64,000 bases of DNA, taken from the NCBI GenBank assembly GCA_965279295.1, contig CBDIHQ010000018.1; one strand, 5' to 3'. Made by a program: the position numbers and the translations under genes. The notes beneath the pieces are model-generated. The model had not been told where the DNA came from and did no database searches. It saw only the letters and a program-made list of their open reading frames with translations. The stretch is from Aquabacter sp965279295 (GTDB taxonomy: Bacteria; Pseudomonadota; Alphaproteobacteria; Rhizobiales; Xanthobacteraceae). The stretch's first letter is position 1. Each line of letters begins with the position of its first letter. Shown here piece by piece: positions 25,633-35,315 of this stretch.

Positions 25633-27315
25633 TTGTCCGGACTTTCATCGACATCCGCTTTGATTTCGCGCCCGCGCTTCATGCGCGGACGCGGAACCGG
25701 CCCGTTGGCGGCCTCGGGCATCGTCGCAGCCTTCGTGCTGTTGCCGGTGGCAGCGCTGGTCGGAATCGCGGCGCAGAGCTCGGGGGATCTCTGGCCGCAT
25801 CTGATCGAAAACGTCCTGCCGACCGCGCTGTGGCAGACGCTTGTTCTTCTGGTTGGCGTCGGCCTGATGTCGACCCTGGTGGCCGTGCCCTGCGCATGGC
25901 TGGTGTCGACGTGCGATTTTCCCGGACGCCGCGTGCTCGACTGGGCACTTCTCCTGCCGCTCGCCCTGCCCGGCTACATCGTCGCCTATTCCTATCTCGA
26001 TGTTCTGCACCCGCTGGGGCCGGTCCAAAGCGCGCTGCGCTGGGGGCTCGGCATTTCCAGCCCGCGCGATTTGCGCCTTCCGGATGTGCGCTCCATCGGG
26101 GGCTGCATCTTCGTCCTGTCCTGCGTGCTTTATCCCTATGTCTACCTCTCGGCGCGGGCGAGCTTCCTGGTGCAGTCGGCGGCGGCGCTCGATGTGGCGC
26201 GTACGCTGGGCGCCGGCCGCTGGCGCACCACATGGCGCATCGCCCTTCCCATGGCTCGGCCGGCGATCGTCGCGGGCGTCACCCTGGCCCTGCTGGAGGT
26301 ACTGGGCGATATCGGCGCCTCCGAATTTCTCGGCATCCGCACCCTGACCGTTTCCATCTACGCCACCTGGGTCAACCGCTCCAATTTGCCCGGCGCCGCG
26401 CAGATCGCGCTCGTGATGCTCGCCCTGGTCTTCGCGTTGGTGGCGGCGGAACGGGCCGCCCGCAGCCGCGCCCGCTATTCGAGCAGCGCGTCCGCCCGCC
26501 CCCCTGTGCGCACGGTCTTGAGCGGGCCGGGCGGTTGGGCCGCTCTGGGCTTTTGCGCGCTGCCGGTTTTGCTGGGCTTCGTCGTGCCGGTGGCGCACCT
26601 GTGCTGGGCCGCCTTGGCGCGAGCCGAGGCGAACGGGATTTCACCCAGCGTATTTCTGGAAGCGCGCAACAGTGCGCTTCTTGCACTTGGCGGCACAGCG
26701 CTCGCGCTGGCGCTCGGCCTGGTGGTCGCGGTGTCCTACAGGCTCACGGCGTCGCCGCTGGCCTCCCTGTTCTCTCGGATCGCGAGTCTTGGATATGCGG
26801 TGCCGGGAACCGTGCTGGCTATCGGCCTGCTGGTGCCGCTGGCGGGGTTCGACAATTGGGTGGATCAACTGGTGCGCCAGGTGTTTGGCATTTCCACCGG
26901 GCTCTTGATCTCCGGCTCCGGTGCGGCCTTGGTGATCGCCTACGCGATCCGCTTTCTGACGATCCCAATCGGGGGTGTCGAGGCAGGGTTCGCCGGCTTT
27001 TCTCCGCATCTCGACATGGCGGCACGCAGCCTCGGGCGCTCCCGGGCCAGCGTGGTCCGCCGCATTCATCTCCCGCTCCTGCGCCCCGCGCTGGCGACGG
27101 CTGCCCTTATCGTATTCGTGGATGGCATGAAGGAACTGCCCGCCACCTTGCTGTTGCGCCCCCTCGGGGTCGAAACGCTTGCCACCCATGTTTATGGCGA
27201 GGCGGCACGCGGCACCTACGAGGACGGTGCGGTCGCGGCCCTGCTGATCGTACTGGTGGGCTTGATACCCGTCCTTTTTCTGGCGCGGCTTTCGCGGCTG
27301 CATCGGCTGGGCTGA
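25633..27315 (+). CDS. fbpB: Fe3+ ABC transporter permease (FbpB type, two fused modules)
   Basis: The 560-residue inner-membrane protein has about 12 helices in two homologous halves, each with the cytoplasmic EAA loop that docks the ATPase: DVARTLGAGRWRTTWRIALP (first half) and AARSLGRSRASVVRRIHLPL (second half). This is the FbpB architecture. It begins 3 bases after the binding protein gene with a TTG at 25633; ATG 25681 is an alternative that starts seven residues before the first helix. No ATP-binding subunit follows: the next gene is asmA-like. The ATPase must be encoded elsewhere. Confidence 0.92.
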   Translation: MSGLSSTSALISRPRFMRGRGTGPLAASGIVAAFVLLPVAALVGIAAQSSGDLWPHLIENVLPTALWQTLVLLVGVGLMSTLVAVPCAWLVSTCDFPGRRVLDWALLLPLALPGYIVAYSYLDVLHPLGPVQSALRWGLGISSPRDLRLPDVRSIGGCIFVLSCVLYPYVYLSARASFLVQSAAALDVARTLGAGRWRTTWRIALPMARPAIVAGVTLALLEVLGDIGASEFLGIRTLTVSIYATWVNRSNLPGAAQIALVMLALVFALVAAERAARSRARYSSSASARPPVRTVLSGPGGWAALGFCALPVLLGFVVPVAHLCWAALARAEANGISPSVFLEARNSALLALGGTALALALGLVVAVSYRLTASPLASLFSRIASLGYAVPGTVLAIGLLVPLAGFDNWVDQLVRQVFGISTGLLISGSGAALVIAYAIRFLTIPIGGVEAGFAGFSPHLDMAARSLGRSRASVVRRIHLPLLRPALATAALIVFVDGMKELPATLLLRPLGVETLATHVYGEAARGTYEDGAVAALLIVLVGLIPVLFLARLSRLHRLG

Positions 27316-27477
27316 CCTTGGCCGTCCCAGCCATGAAAGAGACACAGAGCCGCTAGAAGGTGGCGCTCTCTCGGGGCGGGAGATTAGTGCCGCATTTTGC
27401 GTGGCTGGCCCTGTCTGTCTCAGACCGAACAATCGGATGTTTTGGTGGTGATTTTCGGCGCAACCGCCCGCAAGGTC

Positions 27478-29364
27478 ATGTTTGCATCGGCCATTGTGGT
27501 CGGCGTTCTGGCTGTTGTCGGGCTTGGCCTCATTTCCCTTGCCCCCCTGCTCATCCCCGCCGCCGAGTTGCGCAAGGTGGTGCAGGAGGCGCTTTCCAAA
27601 TCCACCGGCCAGCACGCCCGCTTCGCGGGCGAGCCACGCGTCACTTTTTTCCCGGCGCCGGGCCTGACGCTGGACAAGGTGGTCTTCCCCATGGGGGGCG
27701 GCCTTTCCCTGGATTCCGACGGCATGGTCGCCCGGTTGCGGCTACTTCCCCTGCTGGTCGGCGACTTGGAGGTGGCGGACGTCACCTTGACGCGCCCGAC
27801 GCTGGTGGTCACGGGCAAGTCGCCGGTGCTCAAGTCTGCGCTGGTGGCATTGGTCGCCGGGCCGAACATGCCGGAATTGCGGCTGGTGGGCGGCACGATT
27901 GCCTTGCGCAATGCTGACGGGCTCACCGAAGAACTGGTCAGCGGCATCGATGCCCGTCTGGATCGGTCCGCCGGGGGTGCCGGGCTGGTTGCCAAAGTGG
28001 CCTTCGCATGGCGCGACCGTGTCACGGATGTCGACATCGAGTTGATGAATGTCGCCGCCTTCCTGTCCGGGCAGTCCAGCGCCGCGCGGCTCGACGTGAC
28101 ATCAGGCCCTTCGTGGCTGCGCTTTCGCGGCACCTCGTCCGGCGGCACGCACGCCAAAGCGCTGGGCGATTTCAGCGGTGAAGCCCGCTCCTTAAGGGAC
28201 ATGTTCTCCTGGGTTGGATTGCCGGTTCCCGCGTCTGGCGGCCTTGGACGCTTTACATTTTCCAGCCGCATGTCCGCAGACCGGGCAGGCTTGCAGCTTT
28301 CCGACGTGAGCGCGGAGCTGGACGGCAACCGCAGCGAAGGTGCGGTGAACCTGAAGCTGGATGGCGACCGGCCCGCCGTCCAGGGAACGTTTGCGGCCGA
28401 CGCCCTCGACCTCACCCCCTACGGCCGCATCGCGATGACCGAGCCGTCGGATGGCGCCTGGGATCGCAGACGGCTCAACGTTAACCCGCTCTCGCGGATC
28501 GACCTCGACCTGCGCCTCTCAGCCGCCCGCATGCGGATGGACGACACGCTGTTCGAGCGGGTCGCGACCAGCGCGGTGCTGCGCTCCGGCCGTCTGGTGG
28601 TGGCGCTTGCAACCGCCCAGGCATGGGGCGGAAACGTGCGCGCCTCGCTCGATCTGGCGCCTGCACCGGATGGCAGCGGGAGCGCCCTGCGCCTGCAAGC
28701 GGACGGCAAGGGCATCGCGCTCGACCGCGCGCTGGGCGACGTGCTCGGCATACGGCGCATTGAGGGGATCGGCGATCTGGAAGCGGTGCTGGAAAGCAAG
28801 GGCACCAGCTATTACGCCATGGCCCAGGCGCTTTCCGGCAATGTAACGATGCTGGTGGCGAACGGTGCCATCGCCGGGATCGACATCGGTCAAGTGATGC
28901 GGCGGATCGAGCGGCGTCCCCTGTCGGGTGGCGGCGACATTCGCGGCGGGCGCACGCCGTTCGACCAGCTTACCGCCAAGATCACCATTTCCGACGGCAT
29001 CGCGCGGCTGGATCAGGCGAATATGGAGGGCAAGCAGGTCCGCTTGTCTCTTGGCGGCGAAGTCGCCATCGGCTCCCGGGATATCGACCTGCAGGGCCGC
29101 GCCGTGCTTCAGCCGCCGACAAGCATCTCCGGCGATCGTCCCGCGCAGCCGTTCGATCTTCCCTTCATCGTTCAGGGATCGTGGAGCAGCCCATTTGTGA
29201 TGCTCGACCCGCAAAGCCTGATCCAACGCTCGGGCGCAGCGCAGCCGCTGCTGGAGGCGGTGCGCAACAAGGGCGGCGGCGAGGCGGCGGTGCGTTCGGT
29301 GCTGGAGCATCTGGCCCAGCCGACGGCCCTTCCCCCCGCACCCGCCAAAGCCTCTGGCAACTGA
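27478..29364 (+). CDS. AsmA family protein
   Basis: A 628-residue protein with one N-terminal transmembrane helix (MFASAIVVGVLAVVGLGLIS) and a long periplasmic part rich in beta strands, with the AsmA features ELRKVVQEALSKSTG and RFAGEPRVTFFPAPGLTLDK near the start and a C-terminal AsmA domain (DIGQVMRRIERRPLSGGGDI, LDQANMEGKQVRLSLGGEV). AsmA-like proteins are thought to bridge membranes and affect lipid transport or outer-membrane assembly. The start is uncertain: ATG 27478, or GTG 27445/27448 or TTG 27442, which add about 10 residues. It ends 2 bases from the convergent GNAT gene. Confidence 0.85.
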   Translation: MFASAIVVGVLAVVGLGLISLAPLLIPAAELRKVVQEALSKSTGQHARFAGEPRVTFFPAPGLTLDKVVFPMGGGLSLDSDGMVARLRLLPLLVGDLEVADVTLTRPTLVVTGKSPVLKSALVALVAGPNMPELRLVGGTIALRNADGLTEELVSGIDARLDRSAGGAGLVAKVAFAWRDRVTDVDIELMNVAAFLSGQSSAARLDVTSGPSWLRFRGTSSGGTHAKALGDFSGEARSLRDMFSWVGLPVPASGGLGRFTFSSRMSADRAGLQLSDVSAELDGNRSEGAVNLKLDGDRPAVQGTFAADALDLTPYGRIAMTEPSDGAWDRRRLNVNPLSRIDLDLRLSAARMRMDDTLFERVATSAVLRSGRLVVALATAQAWGGNVRASLDLAPAPDGSGSALRLQADGKGIALDRALGDVLGIRRIEGIGDLEAVLESKGTSYYAMAQALSGNVTMLVANGAIAGIDIGQVMRRIERRPLSGGGDIRGGRTPFDQLTAKITISDGIARLDQANMEGKQVRLSLGGEVAIGSRDIDLQGRAVLQPPTSISGDRPAQPFDLPFIVQGSWSSPFVMLDPQSLIQRSGAAQPLLEAVRNKGGGEAAVRSVLEHLAQPTALPPAPAKASGN

Positions 29365-29366
29365 GT

Positions 29367-30008
29367 CTATTGCGCCGCCAGCGGCGGTGCAGTGGCGCCG
29401 TTCTCGGCGCGCGGCTCGCTCATCGCTGCCAAATCATCGTACAGACGGGCAAACAGGAAGTGGTCTTCCCACATCCCATTGATGCAGAGATATTGCCGGG
29501 CGAAGCCCTCGCGCGTGAAGCCCAGAGTCTCTAGCAGGCGGATGGACGGCATGTTGTTGGTCATGCAGGCGGCTTCGATACGGTGGAGGCCAAGTGCATC
29601 GAAGGCGATCGGTAGCAGCGCCCGGACCGCCGCGCGCATATGGCCCTTTCCGGCATAGGGCGCACCCATCCAATAGCCGAGGCTGGCGGCCTGGCAGATG
29701 CCGCGCCGGACGTTCGAGAGCGTGAGGCCGCCGATCAGTTGATGATCCGCGCTCCGGAACAGAAATAGCGGATACGCCTCGTCTCGCAGCATGTCGCGGG
29801 CATAGCGGCGCAGGCGCCGGCGGAAAGCGCCGCGCGTGAGATCGTCAGCCGGCCAAATCGGCTCCCAAGGCATCAGAAATGCCCGGCTCTCTTCCCGAAG
29901 ATCGCGCCATTGGGCGTAGTCCTTCATCTGCGGCACGCGCAGATAGACGCCATCGCCCGTAATGGCGGGCAGGATTTCGGGAGAGAGAAACGACTTTAGA
30001 AACCACAT
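29367..30008 (-). CDS. GNAT N-acetyltransferase, RimJ/RimL type
   Basis: A 213-residue acetyltransferase. It has GDGVYLRVPQMKDYAQWRDL at the start of the domain, the acetyl-CoA site LGYWMGAPYAGKGHMRAAV, and LHRIEAACMTNNMPSIRLLE with the LLETLGFTREGFARQYLCIN ending that marks the RimJ/RimL group, which acetylate protein N-termini or small amines. The substrate is unknown. It lies 53 bases downstream of the M16 peptidase gene on the same strand and could be the last gene of a thrC-M16-GNAT run. Confidence 0.9.
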   Translation of the reverse strand: MWFLKSFLSPEILPAITGDGVYLRVPQMKDYAQWRDLREESRAFLMPWEPIWPADDLTRGAFRRRLRRYARDMLRDEAYPLFLFRSADHQLIGGLTLSNVRRGICQAASLGYWMGAPYAGKGHMRAAVRALLPIAFDALGLHRIEAACMTNNMPSIRLLETLGFTREGFARQYLCINGMWEDHFLFARLYDDLAAMSEPRAENGATAPPLAAQ

Positions 30009-30061
30009 GCCGAGTCTATTTCGAGGTCACACCAGCGCACCGGGGTTGCCCAAACGCCGGA

Positions 30062-31321
30062 TTATCTCAGACGTTCCACCACGCGCGCCGCAGGTTCAAG
30101 CCCCTTGCCCGGCCCGATCGCGGCGAGAACCGGCCGTCCGCCCTTCACGAGTTCGCGCGCGGCGGTCCGCACATCTTCCACGGTGACGGCTTCGACCTTG
30201 GCGACGATCTCCTCCACCGGCACCACCCGATCGAAAGCAAGGATCTGCCGTGCCAATTGCTCGGCGCGGGCGCCGGAGCTTTCAAGCGCCGCGAGCAGAC
30301 CGACCTTCATCTGAGCCTTGGCGCGGGCGACCTCGATTTCGCTGGCGGTCTCGCCGGCAGCAATGAGCTGGTCGATCACGACCTCGGTCAATTCCCCCAC
30401 ATCGCCCACATCAGTGCCGGCATAAATCCCGAACAGGCCGGTGTCCGCATAGGCCCAGTGGAACGCGTAAATCGAGTAGCAAAGGCCGCGCTCCTCGCGC
30501 ACCTCCTGGAACAGGCGCGAGGACATGCCGCCGCCGAGTACGTTAGTGAGCACCTGGAGGGCGTGATAGCCCGGCTCCCTGAAGGAGCGGCCCTCAAGCC
30601 CCAGCACCACATGCACCTGCTCAAGATCGCGCGGTGTCAGCGAGATGCCGCCCTTATAATGGGCGTTGGGCGCGGGGGCCTTTTCGTCGGGCTTGATGGA
30701 CCGCAGGCGTTCCGAGGCTTCCGCCGCGAACCGTTCATGATCCACCGCCCCGCCGGCGGCGACCACCATGCGCGGGCCGCGATAGGTGCGCCCGAGATAG
30801 GCCCCGAGGCGCTGCGGGTCGAAACTGCGCACCGTGTCGGGCGTGCCGAGAATCGAGCGTCCCATCGCCTGGCCGGGAAAGGCGGATTCCTGGAACAGGT
30901 CGAACACGAGATCGTCCGGCGTGTCCATGACCGCACCGATTTCCTGGACGATCACATTCTTCTCACGCGCCAATTCGTCCGGTGCGAAGGCCGGCTCGGT
31001 GAGAATGTCGGAGAGAATATCGAGGCCCAGCCCCACGTCCTCGCCCAGCACGCGCACATTGTAGGAGGTTTGCTCGACCGAGGTTGCAGCGTTGATGTCG
31101 CCACCGACCTGCTCGATCTCCTCGGCGATGCGACGCGCCGAGCGCCGCCGCGTCCCCTTGAACGCCATGTGTTCGAGGAGATGGGAGATACCGTGCTCGT
31201 GCTCGTTCTCGTCCCGCGCGCCGGCTCCCACCCAGATGCCGAGCGATGCTGTGCCCAAGTGGGGCATGGAATCGGAGATAACGGTGATGCCGTTCTCAAG
31301 TGTCGTACGCTGAACGCTCAT
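30062..31321 (-). CDS. M16 family zinc peptidase, mitochondrial processing peptidase-like
   Basis: The 419-residue protein has the inverted zinc motif H47-x-x-E50-H51 (ISHLLEHMAFKGT) with ARRIAEEIEQVGGDINAATS, typical of the bacterial relatives of the beta subunit of the mitochondrial processing peptidase. The second, inactive-type M16 half (about 190-400) includes VLGGGMSSRLFQEVREERGL. No signal peptide, so cytoplasmic. Its ATG overlaps the thrC stop (ATGA, 31318-31321), a pairing common in Hyphomicrobiales; the substrate is unknown. Confidence 0.94.
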   Translation of the reverse strand: MSVQRTTLENGITVISDSMPHLGTASLGIWVGAGARDENEHEHGISHLLEHMAFKGTRRRSARRIAEEIEQVGGDINAATSVEQTSYNVRVLGEDVGLGLDILSDILTEPAFAPDELAREKNVIVQEIGAVMDTPDDLVFDLFQESAFPGQAMGRSILGTPDTVRSFDPQRLGAYLGRTYRGPRMVVAAGGAVDHERFAAEASERLRSIKPDEKAPAPNAHYKGGISLTPRDLEQVHVVLGLEGRSFREPGYHALQVLTNVLGGGMSSRLFQEVREERGLCYSIYAFHWAYADTGLFGIYAGTDVGDVGELTEVVIDQLIAAGETASEIEVARAKAQMKVGLLAALESSGARAEQLARQILAFDRVVPVEEIVAKVEAVTVEDVRTAARELVKGGRPVLAAIGPGKGLEPAARVVERLR

Positions 31322-32730
31322 GCGGCGGCTCCCGCCGCGATACGCGCGTGCGTCGAGATGAAAGTCTCTATGGCTGAAAGATCGTTTGGCAGAACGGTCA
31401 CGCGCTCCTTGCGGGTCATGAGGTCCGCGAGGTGCGGAGGCAAGCTGGGCCGGCGCCCAGTCGCGCTTTCCACAGCGTCGGGGAATTTCGCGGGATGCGC
31501 GGTGGAAAGGACCACCTGCGGAACGCGCGGCGCGTGCTCCACCTTCCCGGCCACGCTCAGCGCAACAGCCGTATGGGGATCGACCACATAATCCGCCTCG
31601 CGATACATGCGCGAGATCATGGCCGCGGTTTCCGGCTCGTCCGACCGGCCGGCGGAGAATTCGCCGACGATCGCAGCGAAGGCATCGCGCGGGACGGTGA
31701 ACGTGCCGGACTGCGCCAGCGATGCCATCAGCGAGCGCAACGTTGCTGAATCCCGGTCCAGCGCCTCGAACAGCAGGCGCTCGAAGTTCGAGGAAACCTG
31801 AATGTCCATGGAGGGCGAAGAGGAAGGCAGAACCCCCCTCACCTCATATCGACCGCTCTCGATGGTGCGCGCCAATATGTCGTTGACGTTGGTAGCGATA
31901 GTCAGGTCGCGGATCGGCAACCCCATGCTCTTGGCGACCCAGCCGGCAAAGATGTCGCCGAAGTTGCCGGTCGGCACCACGAACGATACCTCCCGGGACG
32001 GTGCCCCCAGCGCCACGGCGGCATAGAAATAATAGACCACCTGGGCGACGATGCGCGCCCAGTTGATCGAATTGACGCCCGCCAGTGCCAGCCGGTCACG
32101 GAACTGGTGGTGGTTGAACATGGACTTCACATGGGCCTGGCAGTCGTCGAAGGTGCCTTCCACGGCGATTGCGTGGACATTGCTGCCGCCGACCGTGGTC
32201 ATCTGACGGCGCTGCACTTCCGACACCCGGTTGTGCGGAAAGAGCACGAAGACATCCACCGCATCCGAATGGCGGAATGCCTCAATGGCGGCGCTGCCGG
32301 TATCCCCCGAGGTCGCCGCGACGATGGTTGCCCGCGCGCTGCGCTGGGAGAGGACGTGGTCCATCAACCGCGACAGCAGTTGCATCGCCACGTCCTTGAA
32401 GGCCAGGGTCGGACCGTGGAACAGCTCAAGCACGAAACGGTTGGGCGCGATCTGCACCAGCGGCGTGGTGGCCGGGTGGCGGAAGCTGCGATAGGCATCA
32501 TCGATCATCAGGTCGAGCGCGGCTTGTGGGATCGCGCCGGCCACGAACGGGCTGATCACCCGTCGCGCCACTTCTGCGTAAGGCTTTCCGGCCAACGCGG
32601 CGATCTCGTCGGCCGACAGTGTGGGCCACGCTTCGGGCACATAGAGCCCGCCATCCCTGGCGAGCCCGGCGAGGAGTGCATCGGCGAAAGACAGTGGCGG
32701 CGCCTCGCCGCGTGTGGACACGTACTTCAA
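31318..32730 (-). CDS. thrC: Threonine synthase
   Basis: The 470-residue pyridoxal-phosphate enzyme converts O-phosphohomoserine to threonine. The PLP lysine is K112 in FHGPTLAFKDVAMQL; the phosphate-binding loop is TSGDTGSAAIEAF; NSINWARIVAQVVYYFYA and VPTGNFGDIFAGW are typical. I assign a TTG start at 32730, giving the family N-terminus KYVSTRGEAP; the frame continues 99 codons upstream but that part is Arg/Pro-rich and unlike ThrC. Its TGA overlaps the M16 peptidase ATG, so the pair is coupled. The other threonine genes (thrA, thrB) are not here. Confidence 0.95.
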   Translation of the reverse strand: MKYVSTRGEAPPLSFADALLAGLARDGGLYVPEAWPTLSADEIAALAGKPYAEVARRVISPFVAGAIPQAALDLMIDDAYRSFRHPATTPLVQIAPNRFVLELFHGPTLAFKDVAMQLLSRLMDHVLSQRSARATIVAATSGDTGSAAIEAFRHSDAVDVFVLFPHNRVSEVQRRQMTTVGGSNVHAIAVEGTFDDCQAHVKSMFNHHQFRDRLALAGVNSINWARIVAQVVYYFYAAVALGAPSREVSFVVPTGNFGDIFAGWVAKSMGLPIRDLTIATNVNDILARTIESGRYEVRGVLPSSSPSMDIQVSSNFERLLFEALDRDSATLRSLMASLAQSGTFTVPRDAFAAIVGEFSAGRSDEPETAAMISRMYREADYVVDPHTAVALSVAGKVEHAPRVPQVVLSTAHPAKFPDAVESATGRRPSLPPHLADLMTRKERVTVLPNDLSAIETFISTHARIAAGAAA

Positions 32731-32912
32731 TGTCTCGCTCCGGCGTCGACGCGCGAGAATGGGCGCGTCCAAGGTAAACCTCTCGCGGCGCGTGGCAAAG
32801 GCAAAGCGCAGGCGAGGTTCGGCGGTCTTATCCGGCAAAGCGCCGCGACGCCAGCACGGGTTGCCCTTCATTGCCGCGAAGGACAGGATGGCGCCCCCGC
32901 CTGACGGATCAC

Positions 32913-33866
32913 ATGCTTCTCTCTTTCCCCTCAAGACTGCTGGCCGCAACCGGCCGGCAAGGCACGCGCGCCGTGGCCGCCAGCATTTTTCTCGGGCTGG
33001 CGGTGCCTCCGCTCGCGGCGGCGGCAAAGCCGCTGCTGATGCCCTGCGTGTTCACGCTTCTGGTCATGTCGTTTATGCGCACCGATCTCGCCCGCCTGCG
33101 CAAGGCGCGTGAGCTTCGGGTAATCCTCCCAGCACTGGCCTGGATTATGGGGGTGCTGCCCATGGTGTTCGGCTTCATGGTCAATCGGATCCTGCCGCCA
33201 TCCGACAGCGGCGTGATGCTGGCCATGGTGCTCCAGGCGGCGGGCCCGCCGCTCATGTCCACGCCGGCGGTCGCGATTCTGATCGGGGTGGATGCCACCC
33301 TGAGCCTTGCGGTGATGTTGCTTTCGCTCATCATCGTGCCGTTCACCGCCCCGGTGATGGTGTCGGCATTCACCGACGGCGCGCTTGCTCTCGACGGGCT
33401 CGCTCTCGCGGGCCGGCTCGCCTTCATCCTCATCGCAACGGCCGGTGCGGGCCTGCTGCTGCGCGCTATGATGGGGCCAAGACGCCTCGCCGTGTACAAC
33501 GACCACTTCAACGGCGTGAACGTCCTGGTTCTCCTGGTGCTGGCGGTGGCGTTCATGGACGGCGTGACCCTGCGCTTTCTGGAAGCACCGGCCCTGGTGG
33601 CGGGGATCGCGGCCCTCGCCTGCCTGGTCTCCGTGTGCGGGCTGCTCTCAACGGTGTTCGTGTTCCGCTGGGCGGGCGCGGGGCAGGACGTGATGCTCGG
33701 CTATGCCGCCGGCAATCGCAACCTCGGCATCATGATCGCGGCGGCGGGCGGCATCATGCCGGAGAGCACATGGCTCTACGTCGCCCTCGCCCAATTCCCG
33801 ATCTATCTGATGCCGGCCCTGCTCCGCCCGCTGATGGCGCGGCTGGCCCGCAACCGCACGCCTTGA
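32913..33866 (+). CDS. Bile acid:sodium symporter (SBF)-like transporter
   Basis: A 317-residue membrane protein with about ten hydrophobic segments, such as AVAASIFLGLAVPPLAAAAK, LPALAWIMGVLPMVFGFMV and NVLVLLVLAVAFMDGV. The pattern and size fit the SBF / bile acid:sodium symporter superfamily, and YAAGNRNLGIMIAAAGG matches the conserved G-N-x-x-L motif of the second half. The substrate cannot be inferred; bacterial members take up organic anions such as pantoate or bile-type acids. It diverges from thrC. ATG 32913 is chosen because the first helix follows shortly; the upstream region encodes hydrophilic sequence in this frame. Confidence 0.75.
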   Translation: MLLSFPSRLLAATGRQGTRAVAASIFLGLAVPPLAAAAKPLLMPCVFTLLVMSFMRTDLARLRKARELRVILPALAWIMGVLPMVFGFMVNRILPPSDSGVMLAMVLQAAGPPLMSTPAVAILIGVDATLSLAVMLLSLIIVPFTAPVMVSAFTDGALALDGLALAGRLAFILIATAGAGLLLRAMMGPRRLAVYNDHFNGVNVLVLLVLAVAFMDGVTLRFLEAPALVAGIAALACLVSVCGLLSTVFVFRWAGAGQDVMLGYAAGNRNLGIMIAAAGGIMPESTWLYVALAQFPIYLMPALLRPLMARLARNRTP

Positions 33867-33935
33867 CCGGCCGCCTACCCGAACGCGCCGCGATCTGTTA
33901 GATCGCTGCCTTCAGAACACCACGCGAGCGCTGAT

Positions 33936-35243
33936 ATGATCCCCCGCTATAGCCGGCCGGAAATGGCCGCCATCTGGACCCCCGAAGCCCGCTTTCGAAT
34001 CTGGTTCGAGATCGAAGCGCATGCGGCCCAGGCCATGGCGGACCTTGGTATCGTCCCGCAGGAAGCCGCCGCGAAAATCTGGGAGCTTGGAAGCAAGGCT
34101 GAATTCGACGTGGAGCGGATCGACGCCATCGAGCGCGAGGTGAAGCACGATGTCATCGCCTTCCTGACCCATCTCGCGGAATTCATCGGCCCCGACGCGC
34201 GCTTCGTCCACCAGGGGATGACCTCTTCAGACGTGCTGGACACCTGCTTCGCGGTGCAGCTTGCCCGCGCCTCGGATCTGCTGATTGCGGACGTCGATCA
34301 TCTGCTGGCTGTGTTGGAGCGCCGGGCGTTCGAGCACAAGCTGACCCCCACCGTTGGCCGGTCTCACGGCATCCATGCCGAACCCACCACCTTCGGCATC
34401 AAGCTCGCCATTGCCCATGTGGAGTTCCAGCGCGCTCGTGCCCGGCTTGTGGCGGCGCGTGCGGAGATCGCCACATGTGCCATTTCCGGCGCGGTGGGTA
34501 CGTTCGCGCACATCGACCCGCGGGTTGAGGAATATGTTGCGGCGAAGATGGGATTGCAGGTGGAGCCGGTCTCCACGCAGGTGATCCCGCGCGACCGGCA
34601 CGCCATGTTCTTCGCCGTTCTGGGCGTCGTGGCCTCATCCGTGGAGCGGCTCGCGACCGAAATCCGCCATCTCCAACGCACCGAGGTGCTTGAGGCGGAG
34701 GAGTATTTCTCCGAGTCCCAAAAGGGCTCCTCGGCCATGCCGCACAAGCGCAATCCGGTGCTGACGGAAAACCTCACCGGCCTTGCCCGCATGGTCCGCG
34801 CCTACGCCTTGCCCGCTATGGAGAACGTCGCGCTCTGGCACGAGCGGGACATCTCCCATTCCTCGGTCGAGCGCATGATCGGCCCCGACGCCACGGTGAC
34901 CCTGGATTTCGCCCTCGCCCGCCTTGCCGGCGTGATGGACAAGCTGGTGGTGCACGCGGACAATATGCAGAGGAACATGGACAAGCTGGGAGGGCTTATC
35001 CACTCCCAGCGCGTGCTCCTGGCCCTGACCCAGAAGGGCGCGAGCCGTGAGGATTCCTATCGTCTGGTCCAGCGCAATGCCATGCGGGTCTGGCGCGGCG
35101 AAGGGGATTTCCGGACTTTCCTGCTGGACGATTCGGATGTGCGCAAATACCTCTCCGAAGACGACATCAACGAGAAGTTCGATCTCGGTTATCACCTGAA
35201 GCACGCCGATACGATCTTCAAGCGCGTGTTCGGCCACGCCTGA
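33936..35243 (+). CDS. purB: Adenylosuccinate lyase
   Basis: The 435-residue enzyme splits SAICAR to AICAR and adenylosuccinate to AMP, both releasing fumarate. The fumarase/aspartase superfamily signature SSAMPHKRNPVLTENL lies near residues 264-279, and the catalytic histidine regions VHQGMTSSDVLDT and GRSHGIHAEPTTFGIK are intact. The length and the start MIPRYSRPEMAAIW are normal for the alphaproteobacterial type. It is followed by a bidirectional terminator and, on the other strand, by grxD and the purine genes purL, purQ, purS, purC. Confidence 0.97.
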   Translation: MIPRYSRPEMAAIWTPEARFRIWFEIEAHAAQAMADLGIVPQEAAAKIWELGSKAEFDVERIDAIEREVKHDVIAFLTHLAEFIGPDARFVHQGMTSSDVLDTCFAVQLARASDLLIADVDHLLAVLERRAFEHKLTPTVGRSHGIHAEPTTFGIKLAIAHVEFQRARARLVAARAEIATCAISGAVGTFAHIDPRVEEYVAAKMGLQVEPVSTQVIPRDRHAMFFAVLGVVASSVERLATEIRHLQRTEVLEAEEYFSESQKGSSAMPHKRNPVLTENLTGLARMVRAYALPAMENVALWHERDISHSSVERMIGPDATVTLDFALARLAGVMDKLVVHADNMQRNMDKLGGLIHSQRVLLALTQKGASREDSYRLVQRNAMRVWRGEGDFRTFLLDDSDVRKYLSEDDINEKFDLGYHLKHADTIFKRVFGHA

Positions 35244-35263
35244 ATCGGGCGCGCCTGAAAACG

Positions 35264-35297
35264 AAAATGCCCGGGACTTGCCCGGGCATTTTTTATT
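35264..35297. terminator. Bidirectional terminator between purB and grxD
   Basis: Stem AAAATGCCCGGG / CCCGGGCATTTT (12 pairs) with a 5-base loop and a T run on both sides when read from either strand. It serves the convergent genes purB and grxD. Confidence 0.9.
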
Positions 35298-35315
35298 CGC
35301 GTTGACGAAGGCGTA

